Below, in pieces: positions 56,227 through 64,000 of a DNA stretch of 64,000 bases (position 1 is the first letter of the stretch; each line of letters begins with the position of its first letter). Source of the DNA: Dictyostelium firmibasis. Lineage: Eukaryota > Evosea > Eumycetozoa > Dictyosteliales > Dictyosteliaceae. The notes under the pieces are model-generated. The model worked only from the letters and a program-made list of their open reading frames with translations. It made no database searches and was not told where the DNA came from. The position numbers and the translations under genes were made by a program. Location of the stretch: contig CM069770.1 of NCBI GenBank assembly GCA_036169595.1, forward strand, positions 1,775,001 through 1,839,000, written 5' to 3'.

Positions 56227-57648
56227 TTATTTTTCATTTTCTTTTTCATTTTCATCTTCATTTTCATTTTCATTTTCATCTTCATTTTCATTTTCATTTT
56301 CATTTTCATTTAATTTATTAATACGATCAAAAAGTGTTACTCTTTTATGTTTTGGTAATATAGGTAATTTTATACCAAGAATTGATGGAGTTGGTTCAAT
56401 CTTAATAGTTTCTATTGATTTCTTTGATAGAATATATTGACTAGAGAATGGATTAAATAAAAGGTTACTTTCTAAAGGCATTAAATGTTTTGCAATATCA
56501 CCACTATCTAAAAGTAATTGTTTAAATTCATTTAATAATGATAATGACCATAATGAAGATGTAGATTCAACATCCTTTATTAATATTGATAATAATAGTG
56601 GTGACATTTGAACAGCCAATTCATAATCTTCAGATGATTTCAAAAGTTGAATAATTGTTGATGGAATTGAATTATCAAATCCTAAATCCCTTAAATAGAG
56701 TTCTTTTAATATTGACCATGCTTCAACTATTAAACCTTCACATAAATATTTATTGGCTAAACAGTTGTAATGAAATTGAGTGTTTTTATTTAATGGTAAA
56801 TTTGATTTATTGAAAACTGATTTCATATCTGTGGAGCTAATTTCATTGATCATCGCCATAGAATGTATGATAATACCACTATTCCAAATAATAGAATCCT
56901 CTGTATACTGTTCACCACTATCACCAATGATTGAATTCTGTAGATGAACAAGTTCTTTATATATTAAAATCACCATTTTATAATTTTCGAGATTGTATAA
57001 TGTTTGAAGTAAAATTTGAAATGCATTCTCACAGAAAAGGTATGAATTTGGGTTAGATAGTAAACCATTGATACTTTCTATCAATATATCTTGATCTTTA
57101 TTTGATGAATGTTGTTTTGAAATTGATAGGGCATTCAATAGTAATGTTACTTTATTTGGTCTGTAAATATCTCTAAATATTGATTCTATGATACTCTCTG
57201 TTTTTAATATACTCTCTACATTCCTTAAACTATCCAATTTTAATATATAAATATAAATTATAGTATTATAAAATTGAGTTGATAATTCAACGGAATCTTT
57301 TATTGCTTCCTTTTTTATAATCTCTAAATCAACACCACCCTTTACCATTTGTGCATACTTTTTATATTGTGAATCTAATGTTATCATTGGTATTTCTACT
57401 TTAACTTTAAATCTTTGACGATCTTCTAAAAATTTATTTCCTAATTTTCCTTCTTCTTCTTCTTCTTCTACATCTTTTATAGATATTTCTTTTTTTTTAT
57501 TATTATTATTAAAAATAAAACTATTTTTATTGTTTATATTATTATTATTATTATAATTTTCATTTATTGTATTATTTCCTATATTAATTTTTGATGTATA
57601 ATATCTTTTTGAGATTGAGGTTTTCAATAACCTTCTTATTCCAATCAT
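56227..57648 (-). CDS. mitochondrial helical-repeat (PPR-like) protein
   Basis: Single-exon frame of 473 residues. The N-terminus (MIGIRRLLKTSISKRYYTSK) is Arg/Lys/Ser-rich without acidic residues, a good mitochondrial presequence. After an Asn-rich linker, residues about 95-390 are paired helices. One stretch (HYNCLANKYLCEGLIVEAWS, then ILKELYLRDLGF) has the N-x-L-x-x-x-Y-x-x-x-G-x-x-x-E-A-W-x-x pattern of pentatricopeptide repeats; others are weaker. The last 30 residues are an Asn-Glu repeat with Asp interruptions. PPR proteins bind organellar RNA, but with one clear repeat the assignment is tentative and no precise function can be stated. Confidence 0.72.
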   Translation of the reverse strand: MIGIRRLLKTSISKRYYTSKINIGNNTINENYNNNNNINNKNSFIFNNNNKKKEISIKDVEEEEEEGKLGNKFLEDRQRFKVKVEIPMITLDSQYKKYAQMVKGGVDLEIIKKEAIKDSVELSTQFYNTIIYIYILKLDSLRNVESILKTESIIESIFRDIYRPNKVTLLLNALSISKQHSSNKDQDILIESINGLLSNPNSYLFCENAFQILLQTLYNLENYKMVILIYKELVHLQNSIIGDSGEQYTEDSIIWNSGIIIHSMAMINEISSTDMKSVFNKSNLPLNKNTQFHYNCLANKYLCEGLIVEAWSILKELYLRDLGFDNSIPSTIIQLLKSSEDYELAVQMSPLLLSILIKDVESTSSLWSLSLLNEFKQLLLDSGDIAKHLMPLESNLLFNPFSSQYILSKKSIETIKIEPTPSILGIKLPILPKHKRVTLFDRINKLNENENENENEDENENENEDENEKENEK

Positions 57649-57761
57649 ATTGTTTTTAAAAGAAAAGATAAATATATTGAAACAGATGAAAAAAGGGGTA
57701 ATTTCTAATTTTTAATTTTTTTTTGATCAAAAGACGAATGAAAATTTAAAAAATTTGTTTG

Positions 57762-57797
<36 letters not shown>

Positions 57798-57985
57798 GAA
57801 AAAATGAAATAAAAAGATTTTTTTTTTTTGTCAATAATTGATTGTTTCATTCTTGTTTGATTGAAACTTTTAAAAAAATAATAATAATATTATAATTTGT
57901 AAATTCTAAATTACTTAACAACATAAAAGAATGAAGATATTTTTTTGTTTTTTTTTTTTTTGTTTTTTTTTTTTTTTTTTATTGT
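57649..57985. other. intergenic gap between minus-strand genes
   Basis: Carries the 3' end of the ERV1/ALR gene and the promoter of the PPR-like gene. Poly(A) about 57,763-57,795; no gene seen. Confidence 0.5.
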
Positions 57986-58615
57986 TTAATGAAATTCATT
58001 ATTATTATTTATTTTCCAACGTTTATTTATTAAATTACAATCAAATGTTGGTTTACCTAATTGTAAGTTTACATTATTATGTGCATTACATAACCAAAGA
58101 GCAAAATCATATTGAGTATCCAATTTTGGTGGTGTCTCTTTCATAATCTCTCTAAAATCTTTGGCGCAAACATTACATGGATAAACTTTTGAAAAACTTT
58201 GTAAAAACTCTTTAACTTCTTGTTTCTTTTTTTCGCTTGGTTTCTCTGGATAGTATGCCGCAATTGTGTGTAATAATGTCCAACCACTGTTACCTAATTC
58301 AATAGATGTTGGTGGTGTTGGTATTGGTTCCCAATATTTAGAATCTTCTTCACTACTATTATTATTGTTGTTGCTGTTGTTGTTTACGTTGGAAATCATT
58401 TGAAACATTTGATTCTTTTTTTCATTTACCCCAAGTAATTCACAAGTACCACAATCATCTTCTTCTTCTTCATTCGTTATATCTTTTGATAAAAATGACT
58501 TCTTAGTAGTAGTTGTTGTTGATACTACATTTTTGTTTTTATTTAATTCATTTTCAGTTATAGTGGTTGTACTTTTTTCGTCGAGTATCTTATTTATTTT
58601 ATTTCCAAAAGCCAT
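57986..58615 (-). CDS. ERV1/ALR FAD-linked sulfhydryl oxidase
   Basis: Single-exon frame of 209 residues from MAFGNKINK; a further upstream in-frame ATG would add a lysine run and is less likely. The C-terminal 105 residues form the ERV/ALR domain: GNSGWTLLHTIAAYYP, the redox-active YPCNVCAKDF, ALWLCNAHNNVNLQLGKPTFDC and KRW. These bind FAD and oxidise Mia40 in the mitochondrial intermembrane space. A CGTC motif at about residues 57-60 (EEDDCGTCELL) is the probable shuttle disulfide, as in long-form ALR and yeast Erv1. The linker is Asn-rich. The last cysteine pair (CN...DC, about 16 residues apart) is the structural disulfide of the family. Confidence 0.9.
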   Translation of the reverse strand: MAFGNKINKILDEKSTTTITENELNKNKNVVSTTTTTKKSFLSKDITNEEEEDDCGTCELLGVNEKKNQMFQMISNVNNNSNNNNNSSEEDSKYWEPIPTPPTSIELGNSGWTLLHTIAAYYPEKPSEKKKQEVKEFLQSFSKVYPCNVCAKDFREIMKETPPKLDTQYDFALWLCNAHNNVNLQLGKPTFDCNLINKRWKINNNNEFH

Positions 58616-59624
<1,009 letters not shown>

Positions 59625-59948
59625 TTAAATCTTACCTTTTTTTAATAATTCTTGTTCTTTAACTCTTTGTTGATGTATAGATAAAGTGTAGATATCTCTT
59701 TTAACGATATAATCATTGAAATCATAGGATTTGTATAAGAGGGTACCTAAAGCGGCAGCCCAAAATACATGAAGATGAGCATTACCTCCAAATGGTCTTT
59801 TGTAAATACCATTGATTAAACAACCCATAGTAATACCTAAACCAACACCCATTATAACTCTATTTGTTCTTGAAATTTTTTTAAATGGGTTAGATTCATT
59901 TGAAATATAATTTTCTGGGTCAACTGGTCTAATGATTTCTTGTGTCAT
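59625..59948 (-). CDS. NDUFC2-like small membrane protein (complex I candidate)
   Basis: Frame of 107 residues from MTQEIIRPVDPENY; upstream in-frame sequence is T-rich leader. Two hydrophobic segments are visible: VIMGVGLGITMGCLINGIY and HVFWAAALGTLLYKSY. Between them KRPFGGNAHLH and after them DFNDYIVKRDIYTLSIHQ recall NDUFC2 (subunit B14.5b) of mitochondrial complex I, which has RRP-x5-H between two helices and a Tyr/Asp/Arg-rich segment after. The resemblance is in layout and a few residues only, so call it a candidate. Size fits (human about 119). It is divergent from PEX2, which starts 375 bp away. Confidence 0.6.
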   Translation of the reverse strand: MTQEIIRPVDPENYISNESNPFKKISRTNRVIMGVGLGITMGCLINGIYKRPFGGNAHLHVFWAAALGTLLYKSYDFNDYIVKRDIYTLSIHQQRVKEQELLKKGKI

Positions 59949-60323
59949 TTTATATATATGCGTCAATGATTTTTGATTGAAAAAAAAAAAAAAAAAAATC
60001 AAAAAAAAAACAAAATTTTTTTTTTTCAAAAAATAAAAAAAAATTAAAAAATAAAAATGAATGTAAAACCTTTTTTTTAATTTTTTATTTTCATTTATTC
60101 ATTTTTATATATATATAAAAAATATATATGAATAAAATAATAACCCAAAAAAATATAATATAAAATAAAATAAAATAATATAAAATAAAATAAAATAAAA
60201 TAAAAAAATAAAATAAAATAAAATAAAATAAAACAAAATAAAATAAAATAAAATAAAATAAAAGAGGAATTAAGTTTTACTCTTTTTATAAAAAATATTG
60301 TAAATAAATAAAAGACATTTAAA
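59949..60323. other. divergent promoter with (AAAAT)n repeats
   Basis: Shared by the NDUFC2-like and PEX2 genes. AAAAT/TAAAA repeats cover about 60,160-60,262, and a TATATATA run lies near 60,108. Confidence 0.6.
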
Positions 60324-60434
60324 ATGGTAGATAATAGTAATTCAAATGTACTACCAACAACCACAATAACTACACTAAACAAATCTAATATATTAGATAG
60401 TGGTAATAGTAATAATAATATAAATATAAATATA

Positions 60435-60474
<40 letters not shown>

Positions 60475-61695
60475 TAAAGAATGATATAAAGAATGATAAA
60501 GTTGCAGTATCAAATTCAAATATTAGATCATCATCTTCATCATCGGTTTCATATGAAAATTCTGATTGGAATAAAGTGTATAATAGTGAAAGAGAGAAAC
60601 TACATGAAGTTAATAAACAAATTTTAAATATAAAAAGACCTTCAACTAGTATAGTTAGAGTTAGTCAATTAGATTCAGCAAGATTAGATGAAGAGATTCT
60701 AGATTTATTACGTTCACAATTTATGAAAATATTTACATTTTTTAAAGTAATTAAAGAATTTATAAATCAAACAATCAATATTTTGTAACACACAATATAT
60801 GTTTTATAAATATTAATATATTTTTTTAATTATATAGCCGAATTTTATACATAATTTTCAACCAGAAATTAATTTGGTATTAAAATCAGTTATATATAAA
60901 TTATCTATATTTAATTTGGGTACTACTTATGGTAATCAATTACAAAATTTGACATATAGAAATGAGAAAGCATTCGATCCAATTAGAGGATCAGATCAAT
61001 TGAATAAGTTAACGATGAGACAGAAATGGTTATCAGGTTTAATAAATATAGGTGGTGAATGGTTATGGACTAGAATAAATCGATATTTAATTAATAACAA
61101 TTGGAGCGAACATCCACCAAACGATATAAGAAAGAAGTTTTGGAATTTCTTAAACTTTGCCGAAAGTGCCTACAAAGCATTGGCATTGTTAAATTTCTTA
61201 ACATTCCTATACGATGGAAAATACGTAACATTGGTTAATCGTATACTACATATGAGATTGGTTTATGCACATCCAACACTCTCTAGAAATATTTCATTCG
61301 AATATATGAATAGATTATTGGTTTGGCATGGCTTCACTGAATTCATTCTATTCATTATGCCATTGATTAATATAGATCGTATTAAATCTTTCTTATATCG
61401 TTTATTGGTTAAAACTTCTTTTGGTAGTAATGGTAATAATAATAATAATACAAATACATCAAATCCATTACAACAGTTACAAAAACAACAACTATTAATT
61501 CAACAACAACAAATGGTTTTAGCAAAATGTCCAATTTGTATGAATGATCCAATTAGTATGCCTTATTCTGCTGATTGCGGGCATTTATTTTGTTATTATT
61601 GTATTAAAACATCTTGTATGATTGATTCTTCTTTTACTTGTCCACGTTGTAATTCTTTAATTTCAAATATTAAAAGATTTTCAATCCAAGATTAA
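60324..61695 (+). CDS. pex2: peroxin 2, RING-type peroxisomal E3 ligase
   Basis: Exons 60324-60746 and 60838-61695 give 426 residues. After an Asn/Ser-rich N-terminus comes RVSQLDSARLDEEILDLLRSQF, the conserved start of PEX2. The membrane-embedded PEX domain follows (GGEWLWTRINRYL; FAESAYKALALLNFLTFLYDGKY; FEYMNRLLVWHGFTEFILFIMPLIN). Residues about 371-412 form the RING: CPIC, CGHLFCYYC, CPRC. PEX2, PEX10 and PEX12 make the peroxisomal ubiquitin ligase that recycles the import receptor PEX5. A short Asn/Gln insert separates the membrane domain from the RING. The intron is phase 0, and the acceptor TATATAG restores the KPNF sequence typical of the family. The next gene begins about 180 bp downstream on the same strand. 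Confidence 0.95.
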
Positions 61696-61726
<31 letters not shown>

Positions 61727-61858
61727 TATATAATATAATATTATATAATAATTCATAATTTATAATATATATTTAAAAAAAAAATAATTTATATTTTTCT
61801 GAATTCTTTCTTTTTTTTTTTTTTTTTCATCAAATTTTTTTTTTTTTTTAATTTTAAA

Positions 61859-61864
61859 ATGTAG
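61859..61864 (+). promoter_or_regulatory. start-stop uORF (ATGTAG)
   Basis: An ATG followed at once by TAG sits nine bases before the proposed AspRS start at 61,874, in the same frame. If it lies in the mRNA leader, ribosomes would have to bypass or reinitiate, a form known to reduce translation. Confidence 0.5.
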
Positions 61865-61873
61865 AGTTCAAAG

Positions 61874-62582
61874 ATGTCAGAGGATATTAAAAAAAGGTAT
61901 TTCTATATTTAAATAAAATAATAACAATAAACTTTATTTATATAAATATTAATTTTTTTATTTTAAAGTATAAATTTAATAAAAAAAGAAAAAAAAAAGT
62001 TGGAAAAAGAGAAAAAGATTAAAGAGATAAAATTAAAAAAAAATCAAATAATTAATGAAAATACAATAAAAGGTAATTTTAATAATGGTGATGGTGGTAG
62101 TGGTAATACTAATGATGCTAATGATGAGGATTGTAATAATAATAATAATTGGGGTCAAATTAATTTTAATAATTATAAAGAAATTATTAATAAAAGAAAA
62201 GTAAATGTATGGAGTAATGTTTCTGATATAAACGAATCAATGATTGGTGAATCTATATTAATTAGAGTACGTATTTCAAATATTCGTTCGTTTGGTAAAA
62301 ATCTTTGTTTTTTACAATTAAGGGATGGATTATCAACAATACAGGCAGTTGCAACTAAGAATGGAAGTAATTCAAATTCAATGATTCATTTTGTAGGCTC
62401 AATAACAAAAGAATCAATTATAGAAGTTGAGGCTATAATATCAAAAATTGATTCAAATACAATTCAAAGTTGTACAATTAATAATTTGGAATTACAAGTT
62501 TATTCAATATTTTTACATTCGAAATCAAAATCATTACCTTTTCAATTAGATGACCTTTCAAGACCAATACCTCCTGATCATG

Positions 62583-62677
<95 letters not shown>

Positions 62678-63757
62678 AATAACTTTTTTGAAATACCATT
62701 ATATAATAGACTGAATAATAGAGCATTAGATTTAAGAATACCATCAAATTTATCAATTTTTAGAATTCAAAGTATAATTACAAATTTATTTAGAAAACAA
62801 TTAATAATTAAAGATTTCATTGAAATCCATTCACCAAAAATTGTAAAGAAGCCATTGTTGTCATTTAATGATAGTAACTCCTTTAAATTAAATTATTTTA
62901 ATGAATTAGCATATTTATCACAATCAACACAAATGTATAGACAAATGGCAATTGTATCTGATTTTAAAAGGGTATTTGAAATTGGACCTGTATTTAGAGC
63001 TGATCCAGCCCATTCAAGACGTCATTTAAATGAATTTATAAGTTTGGATTTTGAAATGACTTTTAAAGATCATTATCATGAAGTTATTGATGTTTTAGAT
63101 GAAATGATGATTTCAATTTTTAATCATCTAGAATTAAATTATCAAGTTCAATTAAAACTAATAAATGATCAACTCCCATTTGAATCTTTTAAGTTCTCTA
63201 ATTTCCCATCACTTAGATTCACGTTTAATCAAGTAGTATTAATGTTAAAAGAATATTATAAAAATCAAAATCTTACTCAAACAAATTTCAACTATTTTAT
63301 ACAAAATAATAATTTTATTAATTGTTTATGTGTAGAGGATGAAAGAATTTTTGGAAAATTAGTAAAAGAGAAATTTGGTGTTGATTTTTATATAATTGAA
63401 AAATATTGTATTGAGGTTCAACCATTTTTTACAATGCCCAATAGTGATGATGATGATAATGATGATGATGGTAGTGGTCAAAAATTGTCAAATTCATTTC
63501 ATTTTTATATAAGAGGTGAAGAGATTGGCTCAGGTTCTCAACGAATTCATGATTGGAGATTACTTGAAAAAAGAGCTAAAGAATTTAATTTTCAAATTGA
63601 AAGTGTTCAAGATTATATAGATCTATTTAAGAATGGTTGTGAGCAACATGCTGGTGGTAGTATTGGTTTAGAACGTTTAGTTATGAGTTATTTAGATTTA
63701 AATAATATTAGAAAAGCAAGTTTTTGTCCACGTGATCCAACTAGATTAACTCCATAA
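61874..63757 (+). CDS. aspartyl-tRNA synthetase, divergent paralogue
   Basis: Exons 61874-61896 (23 nt) and 61969-63757 give 603 residues. After a Lys-rich leader, an OB-fold anticodon-binding domain spans about 85-185 (ESILIRVRISNIRSFG; FLQLRDGLSTIQAV). A 31-residue Gln run (214-244) follows, then a class II catalytic domain of the archaeal/eukaryotic AspRS type: RALDLRIPSNLSIFRIQS, FEIGPVFRAD and RRHLNEFISLDFEM (motif 2), RGEEIGSGSQRIHD, and GGSIGLERLVM (motif 3). It ends FCPRDPTRLTP as in the family. Two usual features differ: the flexible SEGG loop after motif 1 is missing and QSPQ reads QSTQ. Dictyostelium has two cytosolic-type AspRS genes; this is the more divergent-looking kind. Location is uncertain, since the lysine-rich start is not a typical presequence. 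Confidence 0.88.
62585..62677 (+). repeat. coding (CAA)31 glutamine tract
   Basis: Thirty-one CAA codons without CAG encode a Gln run in the linker between the anticodon-binding and catalytic domains of the AspRS paralogue. Confidence 0.95.
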
Positions 63758-63825
63758 CCATAATTATTTTGTACTATATTAATGCCCATAACCATCTGTC
63801 AATATAAATTTATGGTAAGGTTAAC

Positions 63826-63858
<33 letters not shown>

Positions 63859-63917
63859 ATAATATTTTTAGTGATACTATCTAGATTTTTGATGTAAATT
63901 TAAAGTAAAACTAATTG

Positions 63918-63950
<33 letters not shown>

Positions 63951-63979
63951 AAATAATTAATTTTTGAAAATACACTCAC
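63758..63979. other. 3' flank of AspRS paralogue
   Basis: A+T-rich with a poly(A) run and a TATATA stretch. A weak inverted repeat (AACCAT with ATGGTA/GGTT, about 63,791-63,828) may form a 3' hairpin. No gene seen until the right edge. Confidence 0.4.
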
Positions 63980-64000
63980 CATTGTGGTGTTAAATGTGTT
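63980..64000 (-). CDS. possible partial exon of a minus-strand gene
   Basis: On the minus strand the last 21 bases of the window end at a consensus donor (CAATG then GTGAGT at 63,979-63,974), followed by T-rich intron-like sequence. All three frames are short and open or nearly so. It could be the 3' end of an exon whose body lies beyond the window. Very weak evidence. Confidence 0.25.

Overview
The window is nuclear DNA of a social amoeba, almost certainly Dictyostelium discoideum. Intergenic DNA is extremely A+T-rich with long poly(A)/poly(T) runs, there are many (AAT)n/(ATT)n and (CAA)n microsatellites, and proteins carry long Asn, Gln, Thr and Ser runs. Introns are short, A+T-rich and begin GTAAGT/GTATGT. 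A neighbouring pair encodes NADP isocitrate dehydrogenases (idhC and idhM). I see about 26 protein genes on both strands, plus one gene fragment at each end of the window. I see no tRNA, rRNA, CRISPR array or recognisable retroelement.

Layout. 1-7,000: 5'-truncated zinc-finger/RING ubiquitin-ligase-like gene, an unrecognised coiled-coil gene, the PP6 catalytic subunit, and a convergent small type I membrane protein. 7,000-15,500: a 1,779-residue membrane-anchored CLU/TPR-like protein convergent with a TMEM63/OSCA-like channel. 15,500-22,000: a long intergenic region with several perfect hairpins, then the tandem idhC and idhM. 22,200-30,600: a CudA-like (STAT-like DNA-binding plus IPT) regulator, an armadillo plus BTB protein and an SPT2-like histone chaperone. 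32,900-39,300: a BTB/BACK/discoidin-like protein, a two-exon PET117 homologue, and a second TMEM63/OSCA-like gene sharing an intron position with the first. 39,300-43,200: almost 4 kb without a gene. 43,200-50,100: lipid kinase, quinolinate phosphoribosyltransferase, a small secreted emfourin-like protein and a short-chain dehydrogenase. 50,500-64,000: a dense stretch with a POT peptide transporter, POLE3-like histone-fold protein, NAD kinase, a mitochondrial helical-repeat protein, an ERV1/ALR sulfhydryl oxidase, an NDUFC2-like protein, PEX2 and a divergent aspartyl-tRNA synthetase.

The genes do not form one pathway. Recurrent themes are mitochondrial function (idhM, PET117, ERV1/ALR, NDUFC2-like, a mitochondrial-looking NAD kinase, a PPR-like protein) and NAD(P) metabolism (quinolinate phosphoribosyltransferase, NAD kinase, two NADP-dependent dehydrogenases), but these are scattered and independently transcribed. 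All splice junctions given were read by eye from GT/AG sites, frame continuity and family similarity.

I found no clear-cut new multi-gene system. The most promising oddities are the secreted emfourin-like protein, the AspRS paralogue lacking the usual active-site loop, the patchwork near-identity of idhC and idhM, a hairpin-rich island at about 15,975-16,250, and a GC-rich hairpin at about 24,916-24,943.
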